From: Bog-473 sp964457065
Lineage (GTDB): Bacteria; Actinomycetota; Acidimicrobiia; Acidimicrobiales; RAAP-2
DNA: 15,257 nt
Assembly (NCBI GenBank): GCA_964457065.1
Contig: CAYWDQ010000071.1
Coordinates: 1-15,257, forward strand
Direction: 5' to 3'
The translations under genes and the position numbers were made by a program. This document shows, one piece after another, positions 1-8,392 of this stretch. The notes beneath the pieces are model-generated. The model saw only the letters and a list, made by a program, of their open reading frames with translations. It did not search any database and had not been told where the DNA came from. Numbering within the stretch: the first letter of the stretch is position 1; every line of letters starts with the position of its first letter.

Positions 1-307
1 AGACCGCGAAGAACGGGCCCATCGGGAGCAGATAGCCGATGTACTCGTGGGTCACACCCCCGAGGCCGACCGTCGGGTTCCACATGAACGCCACCTGGCT
101 GAGGAAACGCGTCGGGTCGAGGTAGAGGTAGGTCTTGGTGTCCGGGGTGACCACGCCCGGCCGCACCGCCAGCAGCGGGGCGTAGGCCAGGCCGGCCAGC
201 ACCACGGCCCCGCCGAGCCACCACCACCGGCCACCTCTCCCGACCGCCCTGCGCCGGGTGGCGGCGTGCCGCCCCCGGGGGGCGGTGTCGGTGGTTGACG
301 TGGTCAT
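1..307 (-). CDS. AftD-like alpha-(1->3)-arabinofuranosyltransferase, N-terminal part
   Basis: Only the first 102 codons are in the window; the gene continues past base 1. The product starts with a basic cytoplasmic tail (residues 1-28, many Arg), then one membrane segment (about 29-49), then an extracytoplasmic stretch with PDTKTYLYLDPTRFL (55-69) and GYLLPMGPFF (91-100). This arrangement and these motifs match my memory of the start of AftD, a large GT-C membrane enzyme that adds arabinofuranose from decaprenyl-phosphoarabinose to cell-envelope arabinan. The acidic residues after the first membrane segment are where GT-C enzymes keep their catalytic Asp. The ATG at 307 is the only convincing start; it lies 75 bases from the divergent methyltransferase gene. 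The family is well supported, but the exact linkage made in this organism is inference, as the characterised enzymes are mycobacterial. Confidence 0.75.
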   Translation of the reverse strand, partial: MTTSTTDTAPRGRHAATRRRAVGRGGRWWWLGGAVVLAGLAYAPLLAVRPGVVTPDTKTYLYLDPTRFLSQVAFMWNPTVGLGGVTHEYIGYLLPMGPFFAV

Positions 308-330
308 GAAGTGGGGCTGAAAGGTCGCCG

Positions 331-341
331 GGTAGTGTAAG
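331..341. promoter_or_regulatory. possible overlapping divergent -10 elements
   Basis: The 75-base gap between the AftD-like gene and the methyltransferase gene holds TAGTGT (333-338, plus strand) and, offset by one base, TACACT read on the minus strand (339-334). Both fit the TAnnnT pattern of actinobacterial -10 elements. No clear -35 element is visible for either direction, so this is a weak call. Confidence 0.25.
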
Positions 342-373
342 CAGGCAGCGCCACCTCGGCGTGTCACTCGATT

Positions 374-377
374 GGAG
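374..377 (+). promoter_or_regulatory. ribosome binding site of the methyltransferase gene
   Basis: GGAG ends five bases before the GTG at 383. It is the main reason to accept that GTG as the start. Confidence 0.55.
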
Positions 378-382
378 CGCCC

Positions 383-1195
383 GTGGCCATCAGCACCAAG
401 AGCCGGCTGACGGGCGAGCGACCGCAACAGGGCGTGACCCCCGATTCCCTGCTTGCGCTGCATGAAGCCGGGTATCGCGCCGTCCTGGACCGTATCGGGG
501 ATGGGCGCATCCTCGACGTCGGGTGTGGTCAGGGTTTCGAGTCGGCCAGGTTCCTGAGCGCCGGCCGCGAGGTCGTGGGGATCGACTATTCCTCCGATGC
601 CGTGGCAACCGCGGCCGCCCGCTACGGGCCCGACGGCCTGCGGGTGGCCCAGATGAACGCGCTCGAGTTGGCGCTCGGTCCCGCCAGCTTCGACGGCGCC
701 TGCTCGTCCCACCTGATCGAGCACTTCACCGACCCCGAGCCCCACGTCGCCGAGCTGGCGCGCGTGCTCAAGGACGACGGCCTGGCGTGCGTCCTCACCC
801 CCAACCAGCCGACCGACTTCGAGAACCCGTTCCACCTCCACCTCTTCGACCGCGAGGCACTGCGGGCGATCCTCGAGCGCCACTTCGGCGACGTGTGGCT
901 GGGCGGCGTCGACGGGGCGCCGCACGTGAAGTCCGACTTCCGCGCCCGTCGGACGAGGGCGGCCAAGCTCCTGAAGCTCGACGCGTTCGATCTTCGCCAC
1001 CGCGTGCCGCACGAGTGGTACGTCTGGGCCTACACCAGGCTGCTGCCGCTGGCCTACAAACTGGTGGCCCGGGAGGACACCGGCGGGGTGACGGGCATCA
1101 CGGCCGACGACTGGTTCGTCACCGACGACCCCGACGACACGACGCTGGTGCTGTTCGCCATCGCCCGGTCGCCGCGTCGGGAGGCCGCCACCTGA
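383..1195 (+). CDS. class I SAM-dependent methyltransferase
   Basis: A 270-residue soluble protein with a Rossmann-type methyltransferase core. LDVGCGQG (residues 44-51) is the SAM-binding motif I, GIDYS (66-70) is the acidic end of strand 2, and FDGACSSHLIEHF (101-113) is the motif IV region typical of the UbiE/Methyltransf_11 type. VLKDDGLACVLTPN (about 127-140) follows as in that family. There is no signal peptide or membrane segment. The start is a GTG with a GGAG at 374-377. The stop overlaps the coaE start by one base, so the two are probably cotranslated. The acceptor is unknown. The C-terminal part after residue 150, with its PHEWYVWAYTRLLPL stretch, is not a domain I recognise. The divergent AftD-like gene suggests, weakly, a role in modifying an envelope glycan or lipid. 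Confidence 0.85.
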   Translation: MAISTKSRLTGERPQQGVTPDSLLALHEAGYRAVLDRIGDGRILDVGCGQGFESARFLSAGREVVGIDYSSDAVATAAARYGPDGLRVAQMNALELALGPASFDGACSSHLIEHFTDPEPHVAELARVLKDDGLACVLTPNQPTDFENPFHLHLFDREALRAILERHFGDVWLGGVDGAPHVKSDFRARRTRAAKLLKLDAFDLRHRVPHEWYVWAYTRLLPLAYKLVAREDTGGVTGITADDWFVTDDPDDTTLVLFAIARSPRREAAT

Positions 1196-1815
1196 TGCTG
1201 GCCGTCGGCCTGACGGGCGGCATCGGCTCGGGCAAGTCGGCGGTGGCCGACCTCCTGGTCGAACGGGGAGCGGTGCTGATCGACGCCGACCAGGTCGCCC
1301 GAGGGGTTGTCGCACCCGGTGGGCCCGCCTACCAGCCGCTCATCGACCGCTTCGGGCCGGGGATCGTGGCGCCGGACGGCACGATCGACCGCCCGGCCCT
1401 GGCGGCGGTCGCGTTCGTCGACGACGAGTCCCGGCTGGCGCTCAACGCCATCACGCACCCCGCCATCGGCAAAGCCATGATCGAGGCCCGCGACGCCCTG
1501 GCCGAGACCGACGAGATCGTGATCCTCGCCATCCCGCTCCTGACGCCGGCCCACCGGGAGACCGTGCGACTGCACAAGGTGGTGGTCGTGGACTGCCCGA
1601 CCGACATCGCGCTGGAGCGCCTGGTGTCGCAGCGAGGGTTCGACCGGGCGGACGCCGAGGCGCGCATCCGGGCCCAGATCTCGCGGGAGGAGCGGATAGA
1701 GGAGGCCGACTACGTGCTGGACAACTCGGGTGACCGGGCCGCCCTGGTGGCGGAGGTGGCCAGGCTGTGGGACTGGCTGGTGGCCGCCGCGGCCGAGCAG
1801 CGCGCGCACGCCTGA
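1195..1815 (+). CDS. coaE: dephospho-CoA kinase
   Basis: A 206-residue cytoplasmic enzyme that phosphorylates the 3'-hydroxyl of dephospho-CoA with ATP, the last step of coenzyme A synthesis. The P-loop GGIGSGKS is at residues 8-15 and is followed by the family motif DADQVAR (30-36). ITHPAIG and the later VVVDCPTDIALERLVSQRG segment fit the CoA-binding and lid regions. The length matches stand-alone CoaE; some actinobacterial CoaE proteins carry a C-terminal UPF0157 domain, which is absent here. The ATG at 1195 shares its A with the TGA of the methyltransferase gene (sequence TGATG), which decides this start over longer readings of the same frame. uvrB follows 33 bases downstream, an arrangement common in actinobacteria. 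Confidence 0.95.
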   Translation: MLAVGLTGGIGSGKSAVADLLVERGAVLIDADQVARGVVAPGGPAYQPLIDRFGPGIVAPDGTIDRPALAAVAFVDDESRLALNAITHPAIGKAMIEARDALAETDEIVILAIPLLTPAHRETVRLHKVVVVDCPTDIALERLVSQRGFDRADAEARIRAQISREERIEEADYVLDNSGDRAALVAEVARLWDWLVAAAAEQRAHA

Positions 1816-1825
1816 CCTGTGACAG

Positions 1826-1846
1826 CCCCCGGGTAGCCTCCGGGGG
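1826..1846 (+). promoter_or_regulatory. GC-rich stem-loop just before uvrB
   Basis: CCCCCGG (1826-1832) pairs perfectly with CCGGGGG (1840-1846) around a seven-base loop, ending two bases before the uvrB ATG. It has no T-run. It could be a weak terminator after coaE or a structure that hides the uvrB start. The loop contains the -10-like TAGCCT (1834-1839), so on a transcript starting at the ATG the hairpin would not form. Confidence 0.4.
1834..1839 (+). promoter_or_regulatory. possible -10 element of a leaderless uvrB transcript
   Basis: TAGCCT fits TAnnnT and lies nine bases before the ATG at 1849. No Shine-Dalgarno sequence is at a workable distance, since the G-run at 1842-1846 is only two bases from the start. 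Both facts agree with a leaderless transcript. No good -35 is visible. Confidence 0.35.
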
Positions 1847-1848
1847 TC

Positions 1849-3888
<2,040 letters not shown>

Positions 3889-3891
3889 GCG

Positions 3892-4713
3892 TCAGCCCTT
3901 GATGGCCCCGCCGAGGGCGAAGCCGCTTCCCACCCAGCGCGTCACCCCGAGGTAGAGCAGGACGGGCGGGAGCGAGTACAGCAGGGCGAATGCGGCCACC
4001 TGCCCGTAGTTGACGCCGTACTGGCTGAAGTAGCCGTAGATGGTGACCGATGCCGGCTCGTTGCTGCCCGACAGCAGGATCAGCGGCACGAAGAAGTTCC
4101 CCCATGCGTTCACGAAGGTGTAGACGGCGATGACGCACAGGCCCGGGATGATCAGGGGCATGACGACCCGTCGCAGCGAGCCGAAGCGCGAATTGCCGTC
4201 GATCCACGCCGCCTCTTCGAGTTCCTTGGGCACGGCGTCAATGAACGAGCACCCGACCCAAGTGGCGAACGGCAGCGACGTCGCCGTCAGGAACCACACG
4301 GCCCAGAACTTGGAGTTGATGAGGTTGGCCGACACGTAGAAGTCGTAGGCCGGGATCATGAGGGCGATGATGGGCAGCGACGCCATGAACGCCAGCGCGT
4401 ACACGAACCAGATCTGGGCGCGTGACTTGTAGCGCGACAGCGGATACGCGGCGACGATGCCGATGACGGTGGTGAGCACGGTCGTCCCGACAGCGAGGTA
4501 CATGGAGTTCCCCAGGGCCGAGAGGAAGCTGCCGTGCAACACGGTCTGGAAGTTCTTGAGCGTGAGCGGGCCTCCGCCGCCGATGGTGAGGCTCCCGTGC
4601 GTCTTGAACGCCGTCGCCACCAGCCACACGAACGGCACGAGGAAGATGAGACCGACGGCCGACATCGAGATGGACGGGCCGAGCCTGCCGAGGCGGTCCG
4701 AGCGGGGAGCCAT
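3892..4713 (-). CDS. carbohydrate ABC transporter permease, MalG/UgpE type
   Basis: A 273-residue inner-membrane protein with about six membrane helices (first at about 18-37, others near 71-93, 101-122, 137-156, 188-210 and 235-257). The cytoplasmic EAA loop that docks on the ATPase is clear at 166-191 (EEAAWIDGNSRFGSLRRVVM and following). This is the second permease of a CUT1-type sugar importer. It is the last gene of the operon and starts six bases after the stop of the other permease; an AGGCGG Shine-Dalgarno overlaps that stop. The product ends GFALGGAIKG, the usual end of MalG-like permeases. The sugar imported cannot be read from the sequence; the linked GH38 gene suggests a mannose-containing glycan. 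Confidence 0.93.
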   Translation of the reverse strand: MAPRSDRLGRLGPSISMSAVGLIFLVPFVWLVATAFKTHGSLTIGGGGPLTLKNFQTVLHGSFLSALGNSMYLAVGTTVLTTVIGIVAAYPLSRYKSRAQIWFVYALAFMASLPIIALMIPAYDFYVSANLINSKFWAVWFLTATSLPFATWVGCSFIDAVPKELEEAAWIDGNSRFGSLRRVVMPLIIPGLCVIAVYTFVNAWGNFFVPLILLSGSNEPASVTIYGYFSQYGVNYGQVAAFALLYSLPPVLLYLGVTRWVGSGFALGGAIKG

Positions 4714-4719
4714 GGCCGC

Positions 4720-5715
4720 CTACCGCATGTCCGCCAGCGAGCCCTGGCGCCGCAGGAGACGGATGTAGAGCGCGGCCAGCACCGCTCCCATCAGGAGGAG
4801 CACCACGGCGATGGCGGTGCCGTAGGCGAGCTGGTAGTTGGAGAATGCCTGGCGGTACATGAAGACCGACAGGACGTTGGACGCGTTCCCCGGCCCTCCA
4901 CCGGTCATGGCGTAGATCAGCGAGAAGTCGTTCAGCGTGCCGAGCGTGATGATCACCAGGTCGACGACGATGGCGGACGACACGAGGGGAATGGTCAGGC
5001 GGGTGAGGCGCCGCCAGCTGCTGGCGCCGTCCACCTGGGACGCATCGATCAGGTCGTTCGGGATGCCGTCGAGTGCGGCCGAGAAGAGCAGGAACGAGAA
5101 GGCGGCACCCCGCCAGGCGTTGGCGAGGCTCACGGCGAGCATGGGGTTGCTGATCAGCCACGTCTGGTAGTTCAGGCCGAAGAGGTGGTATCCCTGCTGC
5201 ATCACGCCGCCGTCGCTCAGGAGGACGTACCACATGTACGAGGTCACGATCTCTGGGATCAGCCAGGCGACGATGACGACGGCGCCTACGGCGGCGCGCA
5301 CCGTGTAGGCGGAGCGGGACAGGAAGTAGGCGAGGAGGAACCCCAGGGCGGCCTGCCCGATGTACCCCGACACGATGAGGTAGTACAGGCTCTTGCCGAC
5401 GGAGTCGAGCAGACCGCTGCCGTAGGAGAACAACTCCCGATAGTTGGCCAGTCCGACGAACTGGTAGTGGGTCGCCGTCGGTCCGGTGACGGTCATGTTG
5501 GTGAAGGACAGGACGAAGGTCCAGACGGCCGGCCAACCCATGAACACCAGCACGACGACGAGCATGGGGGCGACCATGGTCAGCCCGGTCAGCCTTCTCC
5601 GGGTGCGGGTCTCGACCGTGACGTTGCCGGCATGGTCCCGAACGTGCGCCCGAGCGCCTGCCGCGGGAACGCCGGGCGCGGGCCCTGCGGCCTCGGGCTC
5701 GGCGACCGTGCTCAT
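4720..5715 (-). CDS. carbohydrate ABC transporter permease, MalF/UgpA type
   Basis: A 331-residue membrane protein. A long polar N-terminal tail (1-40, rich in Ala, Pro and Arg) precedes the first membrane helix (about 44-70); further helices follow to about 318. The EAA loop is DLIDASQVDGASSWRRLTRL and following (221-247), and the TGGGPGNAS motif (271-279) is typical of MalF/UgpA-like CUT1 permeases. It pairs with the downstream permease to form the channel. Its ATG overlaps the TGA of the solute-binding protein gene by four bases (ATGA, 5712-5715), a sign of translational coupling. Only weak GAAG is seen as a ribosome binding site, which fits coupling. Confidence 0.93.
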   Translation of the reverse strand: MSTVAEPEAAGPAPGVPAAGARAHVRDHAGNVTVETRTRRRLTGLTMVAPMLVVVLVFMGWPAVWTFVLSFTNMTVTGPTATHYQFVGLANYRELFSYGSGLLDSVGKSLYYLIVSGYIGQAALGFLLAYFLSRSAYTVRAAVGAVVIVAWLIPEIVTSYMWYVLLSDGGVMQQGYHLFGLNYQTWLISNPMLAVSLANAWRGAAFSFLLFSAALDGIPNDLIDASQVDGASSWRRLTRLTIPLVSSAIVVDLVIITLGTLNDFSLIYAMTGGGPGNASNVLSVFMYRQAFSNYQLAYGTAIAVVLLLMGAVLAALYIRLLRRQGSLADMR

Positions 5716-7106
5716 TGCTTCATGTGCACGACGTTCCCGGACCCGACGATCTGCGTCACCTGGCTCGCGTAGGAGGCAGCAGCCTGGCTCGGCGTGATGG
5801 AGCGAGTCGAGATCTCACCGGTGAGTTGCTGAATCACGTTGGAGACCAGCACGTAGTCGGGGAGGTTGGGACGGAACGTCGTGTAGGGGAGCTGGGCCGA
5901 GGCGAATCGGGAGACCGGGTTCACCTTGACCGAGGCCTGCCAGGCCGGCTGCGGGATGACGTCGACCCGGGGTGGCAGGTTGCCGGAGGCGGGGTCGAAC
6001 GAGGCCAGGATGGGCGCCGACGAGGCAGCTTCGACGAATGCCTGCGACAGGCTGGGGTGCGCCGCCAGGCTCGGGACCGAGAGCGCCCACCCTCCCGATT
6101 GGTTCGTGTACCCGGGCGCGCCGCCGGTCTGCGTCGGGATGGAGGCCTCTCCATAGGCACTGAAGAACCCCGCCCACGGAGCGAGCCCGCCGGGCACGAA
6201 TGCGGTGGGGACCCAGCTGCCGTCGAAGACGATGCCGACCTGCTGGTCAGGGATCAGCTGGAGGTCGACCGTGGCATCGGCCAGCGGATTCGACCACATG
6301 GACTCCGGTTCTTCGACGGGCTGCATCTGCGCCAGCAGCTTCCAGGTGGCGTCGAATCCGGGCCCCGAGATCTCCCACTTGTGCGTCGAGTAGTCGTACA
6401 GACGGTCCTTGGTCCCGTTGAGGAAGACCTCGAAGCCGCGGAACGAGGAGGCCTCGCCGACCGCCTGACCCGTGTAGATCCAGAGCGGGACGACACCGGA
6501 GTCGTGCCGGGCAATGGCCCGTGCCGCCGAGAGCACGTCGGCCCAGCTGTGCGGTTGCCACGTGGCGGGCAGCCCGGCCCGCTTGAACAGCTTGTGGCTG
6601 TAGTACACGAGCTGCACGTCGGTGCTGTTCATCGCCCCGTACACCTTGCCGTTGTACGAGACGCTGCTCTGCATGGCGGGGTAGTAGGACTTCCAGCCCG
6701 ACCAGGTCTGCAGCTGCGGCAGAGGGCGGAGGAAACCCGCACTGGCATCGGACCCGATGAGGAACGAGTCCTCGAAGACGACGTCGGGAGCCGTCCGCGC
6801 GCTGCGCTCGGTCAGGTCGAGCTTCGAGTAGTACTCGGACTCGGAGCTGGTCGTGATCTCGTCGCCGACGACATTGACGTTCGGGTACTTCTTTTGCAGC
6901 TCCTTCGCCGACGCGCTGATCCAAGCGGGCATGATGTTGGTCCCGGCCGGGTTGAAGCCGCTCCAGTAGGCGACGGTCAGTGTCACCGACGGACTGGCTC
7001 CGGCGTCGGCGCTCCCGACGATCAGTGAACCCAGTCCGATGCCGATGACCGCCAGGATCGTGACGAACGATGGTGTTGTGCGTTGGCGTCGGGAAGGGGT
7101 CGTCAC
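5712..7106 (-). CDS. extracellular solute-binding protein of the sugar ABC importer
   Basis: A 464-residue exported protein of the family 1 (MalE/UgpB-like) type. A basic start (RRQR) is followed by a hydrophobic stretch (about 13-32) and small residues SADAGAS, where signal peptidase could cut. LTVAYWSGF (about 43-51), the YNGKVYGAMNSTDVQLVYYS hinge region and the later MWSNPLADATVDLQLIPDQQ and GGWALSVPSLA segments fit the fold. Oddly, the protein has no cysteine at all, so it cannot be a lipoprotein as most Gram-positive binding proteins are; it may be released or held by an uncleaved N-terminal helix. The start is a GTG; an ATG eight bases upstream is out of frame and hits a stop. It should deliver its ligand to the two permeases encoded just downstream. 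The ligand is unknown. Confidence 0.88.
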   Translation of the reverse strand: MTTPSRRQRTTPSFVTILAVIGIGLGSLIVGSADAGASPSVTLTVAYWSGFNPAGTNIMPAWISASAKELQKKYPNVNVVGDEITTSSESEYYSKLDLTERSARTAPDVVFEDSFLIGSDASAGFLRPLPQLQTWSGWKSYYPAMQSSVSYNGKVYGAMNSTDVQLVYYSHKLFKRAGLPATWQPHSWADVLSAARAIARHDSGVVPLWIYTGQAVGEASSFRGFEVFLNGTKDRLYDYSTHKWEISGPGFDATWKLLAQMQPVEEPESMWSNPLADATVDLQLIPDQQVGIVFDGSWVPTAFVPGGLAPWAGFFSAYGEASIPTQTGGAPGYTNQSGGWALSVPSLAAHPSLSQAFVEAASSAPILASFDPASGNLPPRVDVIPQPAWQASVKVNPVSRFASAQLPYTTFRPNLPDYVLVSNVIQQLTGEISTRSITPSQAAASYASQVTQIVGSGNVVHMKQ

Positions 7107-7125
7107 GAACTCATTGTCCAGACGC

Positions 7126-7140
7126 GTCGGCGGGGCCGAC
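7126..7140 (-). promoter_or_regulatory. hairpin in the leader of the solute-binding protein gene
   Basis: GTCGGC and GCCGAC form a perfect six-base stem around a three-base loop, 19 bases before the GTG start. There is no T-run. Hairpins at this place in sugar importer operons can protect or adjust the amount of the binding-protein message; that role is inference. Confidence 0.35.
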
Positions 7141-7145
7141 AGGGG

Positions 7146-7159
7146 ATTAGGTCCCTAAT
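7146..7159. promoter_or_regulatory. candidate operator ATTAGGTCCCTAAT
   Basis: A 14-base palindrome with six-base arms (ATTAGG / CCTAAT) and a two-base centre, between the ATPase gene and the solute-binding protein gene. It is AT-rich against a very GC-rich background, which makes a chance palindrome less likely. It may be a repressor site for an internal promoter of the importer genes. I cannot name the regulator. Confidence 0.4.
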
Positions 7160-7177
7160 GAAACCGGGATAGGCGGG

Positions 7178-8263
7178 TCAGGAGAGGCGCCGCTCGGATA
7201 CCGGGTCGAAGAGATGCAGTGGCCCGCAGACCGACAGCGCGACCCGGTCGCCCACGTCGATCGCCACGTGTTCGGCGCCCTGGACGCTGATCAGGTGGCC
7301 GTCCGCCAGCCTGCAGGTGACGTGCTGGAGGCGACCCATCGACTCGATCAGGCTCACCGTGGCTGCCAGGTCACCGTCGCGCTCGATGCACAGGTCCTCC
7401 GGCCGCACGCCGACGAGGACGGACTCGAGGGACAGTTGCCGGACGAGGGCCGACTCGAGCGCGGGCAGCCTCATGCGCCCGGCCACGGTTGCGACGGAGA
7501 GCTCTCCGTCGGATTCGTGCAAGGCCCCGGCGAGGATGTTCATCGGGGGGCTCCCGACGAAGCTGGCCACGAAGGCGTTGGCCGGCGCGTCGCGCACCGT
7601 CTCCGGTGTGTCGAGCTGCTGCAGGACGCCGTCCTTGAGGACGGCGATCCGCTGGCCCATGGTCATGGCCTCGATCTGGTCGTGGGTCACGTAGAGGATC
7701 GTGATGCCGAGTTGCCGGTGCAGGTCGACGAGCTCGGCGCGCATCTCGACGCGCAATTGCGCGTCGAGATTGGACAGGGGTTCGTCCATCAGGAACACCT
7801 TGGGGCGGCGGACGAGTGCCCGGGCCAGGGCGACGCGCTGGCGCTGGCCTCCGGAGAGCTCAGCCGGCCTGCGGCCGAGGAACGCCGTGAGCCGGAGGCT
7901 CTCGGCCACCCTGGGGACGATGTCCTTGATGTCGTCGCGGGGCACGCCGCGCGAGCGGAGCGGGAACTCGATGTTCTTGCGGACGCTCATGTGGGGGTAG
8001 AGGGCGTAGCTCTGGAAGACCATGGCGACGTCGCGGTCCTTGGTGACGACGCGGTTCATGGCCTCGCCGCCTATCCGGATGGTGCCGGCCGAGGGCGCCT
8101 CGAGCCCGGCGATGAGGCGCAGCACGGTCGACTTGCCGCACCCCGAGGGGCCCAGCAGGACGAGGAACTCGCCCGGCCGGGCGTCGAGGGTGACATCGCG
8201 CAGGGCGGTGACGTCCCCGAACTCCTTGGACACACCCTGCAGCTCGACGGACGAGGCGTCCAT
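7178..8263 (-). CDS. sugar ABC transporter ATP-binding protein, MalK/UgpC/MsmX type
   Basis: A 361-residue cytoplasmic ATPase that powers the importer. Counting from the ATG at 8263: Walker A GPSGCGKST 38-46, Q-loop in MVFQSYALYPHMSV (about 81-94), signature LSGGQ 136-140, Walker B VFLMDEP 156-162, D-loop SNLDA, and switch His 194 in VTHD. A C-terminal TOBE-type regulatory region with VGVRPEDL follows, as in MalK. The frame stays open upstream to a GTG at 8329, giving 383 residues. I prefer 8263 because MDASSVELQGVSKEFG is the usual family start, 361 fits the family length, and the longer start would sit inside an inverted repeat. GTGs at 8293 and 8272 are also possible; none has a good Shine-Dalgarno. 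It is encoded after the GH38 gene and before the binding protein. Such ATPases are sometimes shared among several importers. Confidence 0.92.
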   Translation of the reverse strand: MDASSVELQGVSKEFGDVTALRDVTLDARPGEFLVLLGPSGCGKSTVLRLIAGLEAPSAGTIRIGGEAMNRVVTKDRDVAMVFQSYALYPHMSVRKNIEFPLRSRGVPRDDIKDIVPRVAESLRLTAFLGRRPAELSGGQRQRVALARALVRRPKVFLMDEPLSNLDAQLRVEMRAELVDLHRQLGITILYVTHDQIEAMTMGQRIAVLKDGVLQQLDTPETVRDAPANAFVASFVGSPPMNILAGALHESDGELSVATVAGRMRLPALESALVRQLSLESVLVGVRPEDLCIERDGDLAATVSLIESMGRLQHVTCRLADGHLISVQGAEHVAIDVGDRVALSVCGPLHLFDPVSERRLS

Positions 8264-8304
8264 GCGGGGCACCGCGAGGATGGGCGCGTCCACGACGTCG
8301 GCCT

Positions 8305-8349
8305 GCTGTAACGCCTGGTCCGGTACCACGATGAGGAAATCGTTACAGC
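8305..8349. promoter_or_regulatory. inverted repeat GCTGTAACG / CGTTACAGC before the ATPase gene
   Basis: GCTGTAACG (8305-8313) and its exact reverse complement CGTTACAGC (8341-8349) are 27 bases apart. TGTAACG/CGTTACA resembles half-sites bound by LacI-type sugar repressors, so this may be a split operator in front of the importer genes. In RNA it could instead form a nine-base stem with the possible GTG start (8329) in its loop. The rest of the gap 8264-8392 shows no other clear signal. Confidence 0.4.
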
Positions 8350-8392
8350 GCGCCGACCTCCGGCATAGGGCCGAACGTCCCTGGCCTGGGCG

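Noticed and set aside
523..1194. The N-terminal extension of the coaE frame
   Set aside because: The frame is open upstream but overlaps the methyltransferase gene. CoaE homology begins at the ATG at 1195, which overlaps the preceding stop.
1816..1848. A LexA (SOS) box before uvrB or uvrA
   Set aside because: No GAACN4GTTC-like sequence was found upstream of either gene, although SOS control of uvr genes is common.
3889..3891. A terminator between the convergent uvrB and permease genes
   Set aside because: Only three bases separate the stop codons and no convincing hairpin with a T-run is seen around them.
4534..5772. A 412-residue plus-strand open frame across the permease genes
   Set aside because: It crosses the boundaries of clear permease and binding-protein genes on the other strand and has a biased, motif-free composition typical of shadows.
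8264..8329. A 22-residue N-terminal extension of the ATPase from the GTG at 8329
   Set aside because: The extension has no family similarity and no Shine-Dalgarno and lies in an inverted repeat. It is kept only as an alternative start.
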